A stretch of 64,000 nt of DNA from assembly GCA_004292955.1 (NCBI GenBank), contig RDXX01000054.1, positions 1 to 64,000 on the forward strand. The letters run 5' to 3'. A model generated the notes under the pieces. That model was given only the letters and a program-made list of their open reading frames with translations, searched no databases and was not told the origin of the DNA. Source of the DNA: Oscillatoriales cyanobacterium. Its GTDB lineage: Bacteria > Cyanobacteriota > Cyanobacteriia > Cyanobacteriales > Microcoleaceae. Made by a program: the position numbers and the translations under genes. Below are positions 34,468-43,623 of this stretch, piece after piece. Within the stretch, counting starts at the first letter, position 1; each line of letters starts with the position of its first letter.

Positions 34468-35868
34468 TTAAATATTCTGGGCTCGCCCGTACCAACGCAG
34501 CAACATCCCCGCCAATCTCTGGGAATTGTGGCGAATTAAACCGGTATTTTTATCTTCATCCATGACGTTGGCGATCACAATTCGCCGCCCCAGTTGCGTT
34601 ATGGCTTCTCTATCGAGCACAACTGGATAGGAATTCTCCTGAGAATAGCGGATCAAAGATTTTGCAGATGGGACTTTTCCTTGAACTACTACAGCATCGA
34701 ACAGGGGGCGGCCGCAAGCCCGATCGATCGCCCGAATGTGATCGGCAACGCTGTATCCGTCTGTTTCTCCCGGCTGAGTCATAATATTGCACACATAAAT
34801 GCGCGGAACTTCACTATTGGCGATCGCATCAGCAATTTCCTTCACCAACAAATTCGGAATCACACTCGTATAAAGACTCCCCGGCCCAATAATAATAAAA
34901 TCCGCTTCCCGCAGCGCTTCGACGGCCCTGGGCAAAGCCGGAGGATTAGCCGGATTGCAGCCAATTTTGACGATTTTTCCGTTAGCTTTGGTGATGCTGG
35001 ACTCCCCCTCAATTCTCCGGCCATCAGACAGTTCTGCCCACAAAGAAACGTCGCTCAGAGTAGCCGGCAGCACCTCCCCCCTCACAGCTAAAACTTTAGA
35101 ACTGGCGGCGATCGCCTGTTCCAAATCTCCAGCAATATCGCTCATCGCAGTCAAAAACAAATTCCCAAAACTGTGACCAACCAAACCGTCACCAGCCTGA
35201 AAGCGATATTGAAATAACTCAGTTAATAACTTTTCCTCATCGGCCAAAGCGGCCAAACAATTGCGAATATCTCCCGGCGGCAATACTCCAATTTCCCGTC
35301 GCAGTCGCCCGGAAGACCCGCCATCATCGGCCACCGTGACGATCGCAGTAATTTTGGCACTGTAATCTTTCAATCCCCTAAGCAAATGAGAAAGGCCTGT
35401 ACCCCCTCCAATGGCGACAATTTTAGGGCCGCGGTGCAAGCGGCGGTGGTTGAGGAGTCGATCGACCAATTCTTCATTGCCTTCGGGCATCAGCACTTGG
35501 GTAATCGAGTTCAAACTGCGAGTTTGGCCCCACAGAATTAACAAAATCCCGCCCGCAATCACGATCGGGCCCGACACGTAATTGGGAATAACTTCCGCAA
35601 TCCAAGTCAAAAAATTTCTCAACAATTGCAACAGCAAAAAGATCGGAGTCATCCCAGTCCAAATCGCTAAACCCAAAGTGGCAAGTACCACACCGCTAGC
35701 ACTGATCAGCAGCCACCGTTTCACCAACAGTCCGGGGGCCAACCACTTAAACCACTGGTGAACTCGCCCGTTCCGCAAAGAAGAAGGGTAAGGATTTCTG
35801 GATTGGACAAAAACCTGCTTAGCTTTGGCAAAGACTCGCAGGGCTTTAGGAAATGAACTAATTGACAT
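34468..35868 (-). CDS. yvcK: YvcK-family UDP-sugar-binding protein (gluconeogenesis factor-like)
   Basis: In this 466-residue protein the N-terminal ~120 residues hold two membrane segments ([33 protein letters not shown]), an addition common in cyanobacterial members. The YvcK domain follows: [41 protein letters not shown] and [18 protein letters not shown]. In Bacillus, YvcK binds UDP-GlcNAc and links carbon status to cell-wall synthesis. The family shares a fold with CofD. ATG at 35868 is the start. Confidence 0.92.
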   Translation of the reverse strand: MSISSFPKALRVFAKAKQVFVQSRNPYPSSLRNGRVHQWFKWLAPGLLVKRWLLISASGVVLATLGLAIWTGMTPIFLLLQLLRNFLTWIAEVIPNYVSGPIVIAGGILLILWGQTRSLNSITQVLMPEGNEELVDRLLNHRRLHRGPKIVAIGGGTGLSHLLRGLKDYSAKITAIVTVADDGGSSGRLRREIGVLPPGDIRNCLAALADEEKLLTELFQYRFQAGDGLVGHSFGNLFLTAMSDIAGDLEQAIAASSKVLAVRGEVLPATLSDVSLWAELSDGRRIEGESSITKANGKIVKIGCNPANPPALPRAVEALREADFIIIGPGSLYTSVIPNLLVKEIADAIANSEVPRIYVCNIMTQPGETDGYSVADHIRAIDRACGRPLFDAVVVQGKVPSAKSLIRYSQENSYPVVLDREAITQLGRRIVIANVMDEDKNTGLIRHNSQRLAGMLLRWYGRAQNI

Positions 35869-35952
35869 GGTTAATTAGTCTTAATGGTATTGGAATAGCT
35901 CAAGCTGACAAATTTACAATACAAGAGAGTTTTGATTCTGGCAGTCAATTTA

Positions 35953-36012
35953 AGTCATTAGTCATTAATCATTAGTCATTAGTCATTAGCTAGACTGATG
36001 ACTGATGACTGA
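35953..36012. repeat. Heptamer array (ATTAGTC / ATGACTG)
   Basis: Several TCATTAG units are followed by inverted GACTGATGACTGA, forming a stem-capable array between the divergent yvcK and mlaF genes. Confidence 0.8.
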
Positions 36013-36036
36013 CAACATAATAATCGATCGCATCTT

Positions 36037-36819
36037 ATGGCTGAGCCGCTAATCGAACTCAAGGGGGTAAGTAAGTCCTTCGGGGATAACCCGATCCTCG
36101 ATCGAGTTGATCTGAGGATATATCGGGGAGAGGCCCTGGCAATTATTGGCCCTTCCGGGACGGGGAAATCTACGATTTTGCGGATAATCGCGGGTTTGTT
36201 GGCCCCGGATGCCGGCGAGGTTTTCGTTCAGGGACAACGGCGGATGGGATGGGTGGACGACGTGGCAGATCCGATCGGGATTGGGATGGTATTTCAGCAA
36301 GCTGCTTTGTTTGATTCGCTTACGGTAGAGGAGAATGTCGGTTTTTTACTGTACCAGCATTCTAAGCTGCCACGCCGCCGGATTCGGGAATTGGTCGAGG
36401 AAAAGTTAGAGATGGTGGGTTTGCGGGGAATTGGCGAACGCTATCCAGCGCAGTTGTCTGGGGGAATGCGGAAGCGGGTAAGTTTTGCCCGCGCCATCAT
36501 GGCAAATCCCGATAATGCGAGGGACAATCCGGAGGTTTTGTTGTACGACGAACCGACGGCGGGCTTAGATCCCATCGCTTCGACGGTAATTGAAGATTTA
36601 ATTCGGGATTTGCAGAGAGCTCAGGGAGTTTGCAGCACTTATGCGATCGTCACTCACCAAGACAGTACCATTCGCCGGACTGCCGATCGCATCGTGTTTC
36701 TCTATCAAGGCAAAGTGCAGTGGGAGGGAACTGTCAGCGACATTGCATCGACAGATAATTTGTTAATTAAACAATTTTTTAGTGGCAGCGTTACCGGCCC
36801 AATTCAAGTGATTGGATAG
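36037..36819 (+). CDS. mlaF: ABC transporter ATPase of the MCE/Mla lipid-transport type
   Basis: This 260-residue ATPase has Walker A IGPSGTGKSTILR, Q-loop VFQQAALFDSLTV, signature LSGGMRKRVSFARA and Walker B VLLYDEPTAGLDP. The LSGGMRKR signature and DSLTV sequence fit MlaF/Ttg2A, the ATPase that drives phospholipid movement between envelope membranes (in plastids the TGD3 system). The natural partner, an MCE protein, is encoded downstream at 37589, after an interposed small gene. The MlaE permease gene is not in the window. Confidence 0.9.
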   Translation: MAEPLIELKGVSKSFGDNPILDRVDLRIYRGEALAIIGPSGTGKSTILRIIAGLLAPDAGEVFVQGQRRMGWVDDVADPIGIGMVFQQAALFDSLTVEENVGFLLYQHSKLPRRRIRELVEEKLEMVGLRGIGERYPAQLSGGMRKRVSFARAIMANPDNARDNPEVLLYDEPTAGLDPIASTVIEDLIRDLQRAQGVCSTYAIVTHQDSTIRRTADRIVFLYQGKVQWEGTVSDIASTDNLLIKQFFSGSVTGPIQVIG

Positions 36820-36823
36820 TCAA

Positions 36824-37065
36824 TTGTCAGTGGGCAGTTGGCAGTGGGCAGTTGGCAGTTGGCAGTGGGCAGTTGGCAGTTGGCAGTTGGCAGTTGGCAG
36901 TTGGCAGTTGGCAGTTGTTAGTTGGCAGTGGGCAGTTGGCAGTTGGCAGTTGGCAGTTGGCAGTTGTTAGTTGACAGTGGGCAGTTGTTAGTTGTTAGTT
37001 GACAGTGGGCAGTTGTTAGTTAACAGTGGGCGGTTGTTAGGAAAGCGGTTGGCAGTGGTTAATTG
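36824..37065. repeat. Left heptamer array (GGCAGTT) of an opposed pair
   Basis: About 30 units of GGCAGTT, GGCAGTG and GTTAGTT run on from the mlaF stop codon. The complementary array lies at 37462-37577. Confidence 0.9.
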
Positions 37066-37088
37066 TTTGTATTATTGGGAGATGGGAT

Positions 37089-37463
37089 ATGTCACAAACA
37101 AATTTTCAAAAATTAGATGTTTATAAATTATCAGAAAAATTAGCTGATGAAATTTGGAATATTGTTATAAAATGGGACGCACTAGCTAAAGATACGGTCG
37201 GCAAGCAAATTATTCGAGCTGCTGATAGTATTGGTGCTAATATTGCTGAAGGAGATGGTCGAGGCAGCTATCAGGATCATCGGAGATTTATCAAGATTGC
37301 CAGAGGTTCTTTATATGAAACAAAGCACTGGTTGAGACGGGCTTATACTAGGCAACTACTAACAACTACACAAGTAGAAACACTCAAGCCAATTATTGAC
37401 GAACTGTCACCCCGGCTAAACGCCTATCTAAAATCTATAGGCAACACATCAGATAAAAATTAA
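37089..37463 (+). CDS. Four-helix-bundle protein (S23 / 23S rRNA intervening-sequence family)
   Basis: This 124-residue protein has the family signature FQKLDVYKLSEKLADEIW, IIRAADSIGANIAEGDGRGS, RFIKIARGSLYETKHWLRRA and a final helix ending in SPRLNAYLKSI. The family was first seen inside intervening sequences of 23S rRNA genes. It includes Avd, the accessory protein of diversity-generating retroelements, and forms pentameric nucleic-acid-binding bundles. Here it sits alone between mlaF and mlaD. It is separated from both by long heptamer arrays that are complementary to each other, so it appears inserted into the transport operon. No reverse transcriptase is nearby. Confidence 0.92.
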   Translation: MSQTNFQKLDVYKLSEKLADEIWNIVIKWDALAKDTVGKQIIRAADSIGANIAEGDGRGSYQDHRRFIKIARGSLYETKHWLRRAYTRQLLTTTQVETLKPIIDELSPRLNAYLKSIGNTSDKN

Positions 37464-37577
37464 CAACTGCCAACTATCAACTATCAACTATCAACTGCCA
37501 ACTGCCAACTGCCAACTATCAACTATCAACTATCAACTATCAACTGCCAACTGCCAACTGCCAACTGCCAATTGCCA
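37462..37577. repeat. Right heptamer array (AACTGCC / AACTATC) of an opposed pair
   Basis: About 16 units, the reverse complement of the left array, end directly at the AAAGGAGG ribosome binding site of mlaD (37578-37585). Confidence 0.9.
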
Positions 37578-37588
37578 AAGGAGGCAAT

Positions 37589-39112
37589 ATGCGATCGCGA
37601 ACTGTAAGAGAAGGTTCTGTCGGATTCTTGATTTTAGTAGGAATCGGTTTATTTGGGGGCTTAGTGCTCTGGCTACAGGGCGTGCAGCTAGGCAACCGCA
37701 GCTACAAATTCGCCGTAGAATTTGCCAGCGCCCAGGGAATGCAAATAGGCACGCCCGTCAGGTATCGCGGCGTCGCCGTCGGTAAAATTACCGCCATCAA
37801 AGCCAGCGCCAACGGGGTAGACGTGACGATGGAGATAGCCCCCGGTACTTTAGTCATGCCACGCGATGTGGCGATCGAAGCAAATAAATCGGGTTTAATT
37901 GGCGAATCGTCGATCGACATTACCCCCAACTCAATTTTACCAGACTCCTTACTCACCGCCAATCCCTTTAGCGCCGACTGTCCCCCTGAAATAATCTGCA
38001 AAAATTCCCGCTTAAAAGGTCAAGCTGGAGTCAGTCTCGACGAACTAATTAGATCCACAGTCCGCCTATCTAATTTATACACCGACCCCGCGCTGTTCAA
38101 CAATATTAAATCAATTGCAGAGAATACAGCCAGTACAGCTAAAGGTGCAGCTAAACTCACTCAAGATTTATCAAGTTTAACTCAAACAGCAAAAGCAGAA
38201 ATCAAAACTTTGAATAAATCTGTAACTGGAGATGTTGGTAAATTAAGTGAGTCAGTAAAAACCGAATTGGCAACTTTAAATCAATCCTTAAAAGGGGAAG
38301 CCAACAGTTTGACCCAATCTTTAAAGGACGAAGTAACCAGTTTAAATCAATCTTTAAAAGGAGAAGCTAGCAGTTTGAATCAATCGCTCAAGGGGGAAAT
38401 ATCAGGAGTCGCCGCAGATGTTTCTAAAGTAGCAGTTACAGCGGACACTTCCACAAAAGCCGTATCGGCCGCTGCAATAAATTCTGCCAATTCAGTAACT
38501 CAAGCAGCAAATAAAATCACATTAACAGCTAACGAAGTCAATTCATTAGTAATAACCAACCGCGCCAGTTTAGTCTCAACCCTGAATAACATCAATCAAA
38601 GCAGTCAAGAATTGCGGGTAGCCGTCAGCAGTTTGAGTCCAACAATTAATCGAATCAACCAAGGACAATTGCTCAACAATTTAGAAATCCTCTCAGCCAA
38701 TGCAGCCCAAGCTTCTGCTACTTTGCGAGACTTATCCAGCCAGCTAAACAATCCCGCAACTTTGCTATTATTGCAACAAACCCTAGATTCTGCACGAGCT
38801 ACATTTCAGAACGTGCAGAAAATCACTTCCGACGTGGATGAACTGACGGGAGACCCGGCTTTCCGCAACAACATTCGCAGGTTATTTAACGGATTGGGAG
38901 GCTTGTTGGGCTCGACAGAACAACTGCGGCAGCAAGTTAAAGTTGCTCAAACATTAGCTCCTATTTCAGAGAAAGTAAATGCGAGTACAACGGCAGTAAA
39001 TCAATCTGTTAAGCCGGGATTGCCCAGTTTTAACAAACAGCAAAAATTGCCTGTTATTCCTTCTCAAACTGCAAAATCAGCAGAACCAGTTGCTCCCGAA
39101 AATACTCCTTGA
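37589..39112 (+). CDS. mlaD: MCE-domain lipid-transport protein
   Basis: This 507-residue protein has an N-terminal membrane anchor (about 9-29, VGFLILVGIGLFGGLVLWLQ) and one MCE domain (about 35-115: FASAQGMQIGTPVRYRGVAV, GESSIDITPN). A long helical region follows. Residues about 200-270 are 11-residue repeats of the form LKGEANSLNQS, typical of a coiled coil, as in substrate-binding subunits that form hexameric rings and tunnels. The C-terminus is Pro/Gln-rich. It works with the MlaF-type ATPase encoded upstream. AAAGGAGG just before ATG 37589 fixes the start. Confidence 0.92.
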   Translation: MRSRTVREGSVGFLILVGIGLFGGLVLWLQGVQLGNRSYKFAVEFASAQGMQIGTPVRYRGVAVGKITAIKASANGVDVTMEIAPGTLVMPRDVAIEANKSGLIGESSIDITPNSILPDSLLTANPFSADCPPEIICKNSRLKGQAGVSLDELIRSTVRLSNLYTDPALFNNIKSIAENTASTAKGAAKLTQDLSSLTQTAKAEIKTLNKSVTGDVGKLSESVKTELATLNQSLKGEANSLTQSLKDEVTSLNQSLKGEASSLNQSLKGEISGVAADVSKVAVTADTSTKAVSAAAINSANSVTQAANKITLTANEVNSLVITNRASLVSTLNNINQSSQELRVAVSSLSPTINRINQGQLLNNLEILSANAAQASATLRDLSSQLNNPATLLLLQQTLDSARATFQNVQKITSDVDELTGDPAFRNNIRRLFNGLGGLLGSTEQLRQQVKVAQTLAPISEKVNASTTAVNQSVKPGLPSFNKQQKLPVIPSQTAKSAEPVAPENTP

Positions 39113-39279
39113 AATCTGGTATCATTGAATAACCGTCGGTAAGGTGCGTGGCGCGCCCTACAGTTAGGAAGGTACGCATTATAGAGGTTTCAGTTAGTAA
39201 GGTTGGCAGCGCGCACCCCGAGATTAAAGTTGTGCAAATCTTATTAAAAAAACTCTTTCAATCGAAACAAGGAAAAGCA

Positions 39280-40032
39280 ATGACGCAAACATTATCAAAA
39301 CCGCCCGCAACGCAAACCAAGTACAATATAACTTGGGAAAAATTGCCAGACGATTTTAAATTACCGGACGATCCAGTTGAAAACATCGACCAACCACTTT
39401 TAGCAGCCGCCCTGCGAGAAGCCTTGGAACTTGCAGGATTTATCATAGCTTCAATGCTAATAGCTTCCAACTTTGGACTGTGCGCCAAAGTCAATGACAA
39501 AACAGTAGTAAAAGCACCAGATTGGGTCTACGTTCCCTCGGTATTACCAGCAGAACTAGGAGAAGTCCGCCGCAGTTATACGCGCACTGCTGAGGGATAA
39601 GTTCCAGCAGTAGTGATGGAATTTTTATCGGATACTAAGGGCAGTGAATATTCGACAATATCAAAATATCCTTACGGCAAGTGGCGGTTTTACGAGCAAA
39701 TTTTGCAAGTTCCAGTTTATGCAATCTTCGATCCTAAATCGGGAGAATTAGAAGTATACCTTTTGGTTTCAGGACAGTACACAAAGCAAGAACCAGATGC
39801 TAATAGTCGATTTTGGATAGAATCAATGGGTTTATTTCTGGGGGTTTGGTCAGGAAAAAAATCTCAGAGAACGGGTTATTGGTTGCGCTGGTGGGATGAG
39901 AATGGCAATTTGTTGCTGTGGGGTGCGGAACGGGTGGAACAGGAACAACAGCGGGCCGATGAGGAACGCCAGCGTGCCGATCGCCTAATGGCATACTTGA
40001 TAAGTCAGGGTATAGATCCTGATGCCATTTGA
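39280..40032 (+). pseudogene. Uma2-family endonuclease gene with an internal stop codon
   Basis: From ATG 39280 (AAGGA upstream) the frame encodes the Uma2 N-terminal part (WEKLPDDFKLPDDPVENIDQ, VKAPDWVYVPSVLPAELGEV). It stops at TAA 39598-39600 after YTRTAEG. The same frame resumes with VPAVVMEFLSDTKGSEYS, YEQILQVPVYAIFDPKSGEL and the RRRADEERQR-like coiled tail. One base change (GAA to TAA) would explain it. Uma2 proteins have a PD-(D/E)XK nuclease fold and are greatly expanded in cyanobacteria, with no known role. GTG or ATG at 39613-39618 might restart a C-terminal fragment. The upstream extension to 39148 is unlikely to be coding. Confidence 0.85.
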
Positions 40033-40076
40033 AGGTCGATCGATTTGAGATTTTACATTAGGAATAAAGGAGCGCC

Positions 40077-40664
40077 ATGACTGCAACAACATTAGAAGAA
40101 AAATTAGATCGGCCGTTACTATTTCCAGGGTTAAGCTGGGAACAATTCAAAACCTTAGAACCGATGCTGGATATTCCCGGAGTTCGGCTGTCATTTTTAG
40201 ATGGGATACTGGAGATTCAGAGAATGCCTGGAAGAAAACACGAAATAGGGAAAGAACGAATTGGTGCTTTACTGGAAACATATTTGCTGAAAGCAGGAAT
40301 CGATTTCACTCCAACGGGTTCGTTGACTTTAGAAAATGAATCGGAACGAGTGAAGTGTGAAGCAGACAAATCTTACGAATTGGGTGCTGATAGAGAACGT
40401 CCAGATTTAGCGATCGAAGTAGTCGTAACTAGCGGCGGAATTGATAAGCTAGAGGCTTACAAACGCCTGCAAATTTCTGAAGTCTGGTTTTGGGAAAACA
40501 GCCGACTGTCTCTGTATGCTCTGGGAAAGGAAGGATACGAACAGATTGCGAGTTCTCAATTGCTCCCAGAACTCGATATTGATTTACTTGTCAGGTGTGT
40601 TAATATGCCGAGTCATGTTGAGGCAGTTAAGGAATTCAAAAGGGCGATCGAACTCAATTATTAG
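40077..40664 (+). CDS. Uma2-family endonuclease
   Basis: This 195-residue protein has WEQFKTLEPMLDIPGVRLSF, FLDGILEIQRMPGRKHEI, and the PD-(D/E)XK core ERPDLAIEVVVTSGGIDKL. Here Asp, then Glu in IEVV, and a later Lys (DKLEAYKRL) form the expected site. SEVWFWENSRLSLYAL follows. The start ATG at 40077 is preceded by AAAGGAG. It follows the damaged Uma2 gene by 44 bases and appears intact. Function in vivo is unknown, as for the family. Confidence 0.88.
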   Translation: MTATTLEEKLDRPLLFPGLSWEQFKTLEPMLDIPGVRLSFLDGILEIQRMPGRKHEIGKERIGALLETYLLKAGIDFTPTGSLTLENESERVKCEADKSYELGADRERPDLAIEVVVTSGGIDKLEAYKRLQISEVWFWENSRLSLYALGKEGYEQIASSQLLPELDIDLLVRCVNMPSHVEAVKEFKRAIELNY

Positions 40665-40859
40665 TCAAAAATATTGAGCGTATGTGACATCATTGAAGAA
40701 TTGGTAAGCTGTTGCGGCCTTAAAATTTAATTTTTTGGGGCTAGGTAGGAGCATCGCCCCACTCGTTGTTTCCAGAAACATGATTGTTAAAATTAGATGC
40801 GCGCCAGCTTAACACCAGAAAAGTTTATAATAGAGCTACAACTCACAGGAAGCACGACC

Positions 40860-41524
40860 ATGACAGCAGTCGTTACCACCCTCAAAACTTCTGAAATCAT
40901 ATACCCTAGCGCTGATGGAGAACCAGTGGCAGAAACGCAGACCGTCGAGCTACTGTTTTAGCAAACCAATTTTTATACTACGCTCAAGGTTTCCCAAAAG
41001 TCCGCTTAACACCTGATGTGATGGTAATTTTTGATGTAGAACCAGGTGGCAGAGATAATTACAAAATCTGGGAAGAAGGACAAGTGCCGAAGGTGATTTT
41101 TGAAATGACATCACCAAGCACGCAGTCGGAAGATAAAGTGATTAAAAAAGATTTGTATGAAAGATTAGAAGTTCAGGAATACTGGTTATTTGACCCAAAA
41201 GGTGAATGGATTCCTGAAAAATTGCGCGGATATCGACTGGGGGTAGAGGGTTATCAAATAATTACAGATAGTCGTTGCGAAGTATTGCAACTGCGTTTAG
41301 AAATAGAAGGAAAACTGATTGGGTTTTATCGGGAAGATAATGGAGAAAAATTATTAACTCCTGATGAATTGGCTTCAGCTTTAAAAGCGGAACGGCAACG
41401 GGCTGAGGCGGAACGGCAACACGCAGAAGTGGAGAGTCAACGTGCACAATCGGAAAGTCAGCGGGCTGCTGAACTCGAATCTTTGCTAGCGCGTTATCGA
41501 GAGCAGTTTGGAAAATTGCCGTAG
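40860..41524 (+). pseudogene. Uma2-family gene, N-terminal deletion and frameshift (copy 1)
   Basis: ATG 40860 opens MTAVVTTLKTSEIIYPSADG, then EPVAE. The frame then breaks and stops at 40957. The body continues in another frame (ADRRATVLANQFLYYAQGF, PDVMVIFDVEPGGRDNYKIW, VIFEMTSPST, EYWLFDPKGEWI) to 41524, ending in a short Q-R-A-E coiled tail. The segment usually present between the start and the RATVLANQF helix is missing. A truncated product could start at 41018. The first 75 bases are identical to those of copy 2 at 42695. Confidence 0.82.
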
Positions 41525-41644
41525 GGTGCATCTCACTTTTGTAAAAAGCATTTTTTTCTTATAGTGCGAGCACTTCAAGAGCTCGCGTATCGTATAATAC
41601 GCGAGCGGGGACAGCACTATTAAATGCAAAACTGAGATGCTCCC
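41524..41644. mobile_element. GGGAGCATCTCA palindromic element, partly degraded core
   Basis: The left end GGGTGCATCTCACTTTTG overlaps the stop codon of Uma2 copy 1 and the right end is CTGAGATGCTCCC. The core palindrome has one arm altered (ACTTCAAGAGCTCGCG against CGCGAGCGGGGAC). Confidence 0.8.
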
Positions 41645-41743
41645 TTGCCGTAGAATAAATAGTATAGGGGCGGGGCATCGCCCCTACAAAAATAGTTAGA
41701 GTCAACTAAAATTAAATATAATTAGAATAAAGGAGCAATCGAC

Positions 41744-42370
41744 ATGATTCAAGCCTTAACAAAATTAGTAACATTTGACGAATTCATTGCCTGGTATCCT
41801 GAAAATTCAGAACATCACTACGAACTGCACAATGGAGTAATTATTGAAATGCCCAAAGGAACTGGCCAACATTCAGAAATATCTGGCTTTCTCAATATAG
41901 AAGTTGGCGTTATATGTCGCAATACCCGATTGCCCTATTTCCTTCCCAAAGAATGTGTCCTTAAACCCGATCGCGACGAATCAGGATATGAGCCAGATGT
42001 CATAGTTCTCGATCGCCAGCAAGTGATAAATGAGCCACGTTGGGCAGCAGAATCGATTATCACAATGGGTTCATCAGTACGTTTGGCAGTAGAAGTAGTC
42101 AGCACCAACTGGCAGACTGATTATCTTACCAAACTGCGAGATTATGAAGAAATGGGCATTTTTGAATACTGGATTGTGGATTATTTGGGATTGGGTGGAA
42201 GACGCTACATAGGCAATCCCAAACAACCGACGCTTTCGGTATATCAATTAGTTGACGGGGAATACGAGTTGGCGCAATTCCGGGGAGACGATAGAATTGA
42301 ATCCGGTGCTTTCCCCGAGTTAAACTTGACTGCTCAACAGGTGTTTGAAGCAGGAATTGTGAATGAATAA
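41744..42370 (+). CDS. Uma2-family endonuclease (WYPEN subgroup)
   Basis: This 208-residue protein has VTFDEFIAWYPEN, YELHNGVIIEMPKGTGQHSE, PKECVLKPDRDESGYEPDVI and SSVRLAVEVVSTNWQTDYL. Asp in EPDVIVLD and Glu in VEVVS with Lys in TKLRDYEE form the PD-(D/E)XK site. The end LGLGGRRYIGNPKQPTLSVY is shared with the proteins at 57853 and 60038, so these three are close paralogues. AAAGGAG lies before the ATG. It is intact, and a probable terminator hairpin follows. Confidence 0.9.
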   Translation: MIQALTKLVTFDEFIAWYPENSEHHYELHNGVIIEMPKGTGQHSEISGFLNIEVGVICRNTRLPYFLPKECVLKPDRDESGYEPDVIVLDRQQVINEPRWAAESIITMGSSVRLAVEVVSTNWQTDYLTKLRDYEEMGIFEYWIVDYLGLGGRRYIGNPKQPTLSVYQLVDGEYELAQFRGDDRIESGAFPELNLTAQQVFEAGIVNE

Positions 42371-42429
42371 GGAGAATTGTCATAGGATAAGAGGTATTAA
42401 ATAGACCAAACTAAAAAACAGAACTCCCA

Positions 42430-42466
42430 GAACCCCGACTTCTTAAAGAAGTCAGGGTTCTTCTAA
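42430..42466 (+). terminator. Possible terminator of the Uma2 gene at 41744
   Basis: AGAACCCCGACTTCTT pairs with AAGAAGTCAGGGTTCT with one mismatch, followed by TCTT. Such hairpins are also a dispersed repeat in cyanobacteria. Confidence 0.45.
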
Positions 42467-42486
42467 GAAAGATCGCATTTTAGGTT

Positions 42487-42623
42487 ATATCAATTCCGGT
42501 TACACGACCTATGATATAGAGGAGACGGCAGTGCCGTGTCCCTACAATATTTTGGGTAGGGACACGGCACTGCCTTCTCCTAATTTCGGCTAATAATCAT
42601 TCCGATGCTACCGGATTTGATAT
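42487..42623. mobile_element. Inverted-repeat element with ATATCAATTCCGGT ends
   Basis: Ends ATATCAATTCCGGT (42487-42500) and ACCGGATTTGATAT (42610-42623) pair. Inside is a 25-bp stem (42521-42545 with 42556-42580, one mismatch). The right-hand end is also present at 30464-30495. Confidence 0.75.
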
Positions 42624-42694
42624 TAATTAAATTAACCTACTTAATTACAGCAAAAAAGTTTATAATATGTATACAACTCACAGGAAGCACGACC

Positions 42695-43430
42695 ATGACA
42701 GCAGTCGTTACCACCCTCAAAACTTCTGAAATCATATACCCTAGCGCTGATGGAGAACCAGTGGCAGAAAGCAAACCAATTTTTATACTACGCTCAAGGA
42801 TTCCCAAAACTGCGGGTAGCACCTGATGTGATGGTGATTTTTGATGTAGAACCAGGTGGCAGAGATAATTACAAAATCTGGGAAGAAGGACAAGTGCCGA
42901 AGGTAATTTTTGAAATGACATCACCGGGCACAAAGTCGGAAGATATAATCAATAAAAAAGACTTGTATGAGGGGATAGAAGTTGAGGAATATTGGTTGTT
43001 TGACCCTAGAGGTGAATGGATTCGGGAACAATTGCGCGGGTATCGATTGGGGGAAGATGGGTATGAATTAATCAGAGACAATCGCAGCGAGGTATTGCAA
43101 CTGCGGTTAGAAATAGAAGGAAAACTGATTGGGTTTTATCGCGAAGATAATGGGGAGAAATTATTGATTCCCGATGAATTGGCTTCAGCTTTAAAAGCAG
43201 AACGACAACGGGCTGAATCTGAACGACAACGGGCTGAATCTGAAAGTCAACGGGCTGAAGCTGAAAGTCAACGTGCTGAAGCCGAAAGTCAACGGGCTGA
43301 AGCTGAAAGTCAACGGGCTGAGGCCGAAAGTCAACGGGCTGAGGCTGAAAGTCAACGGGCGACTGAACTGGAATCTTTGCTAGCGAGTTATCGATCGCAG
43401 TTTGGAGAATTACCACAGGATAACAGCTAA
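42695..43430 (+). pseudogene. Uma2-family gene, N-terminal deletion and frameshift (copy 2)
   Basis: The same start as copy 1 (MTAVVTTLKTSEIIYPSADG) runs out of frame and stops at 42826. The body is in another frame and could be read from ATG 42750 as MENQWQKANQFLYYAQGF, giving a 226-residue product. Compared with copy 1 it lacks 25 more bases at the same left junction. The C-terminal 43203-43365 is a 21-bp tandem repeat coding QRAEAES heptads, a coiled coil. Whether the shortened product is made is open. Core residues (APDVMVIFD, KVIFEMTSPG) are retained. Confidence 0.8.
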
Positions 43431-43623
43431 AGAATTAGAAGTGCGATCACCCTTCACCGAGATCGCGCTTCTAAATTCTCGGTTAAATAGTGTTGACAAG
43501 TCCAAATTGTTGTGTTAAGCGAATCTCGAATTTTACAACTGATCGTTTTGCGATCGAACTTGGGCAATCTAGATATAGGTACGAGTGCGAGTGCCTGGAA
43601 AACAGCTACAGTAAAGGTTAGCA

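Noticed and set aside
36824-37577. Diversity-generating retroelement suggested by an Avd-like protein
   Set aside because: No reverse transcriptase, template repeat or C-type-lectin variable gene is visible nearby.
39148-39279. Upstream extension of the interrupted Uma2 gene
   Set aside because: Homologous sequence begins at ATG 39280, which has its own ribosome binding site.
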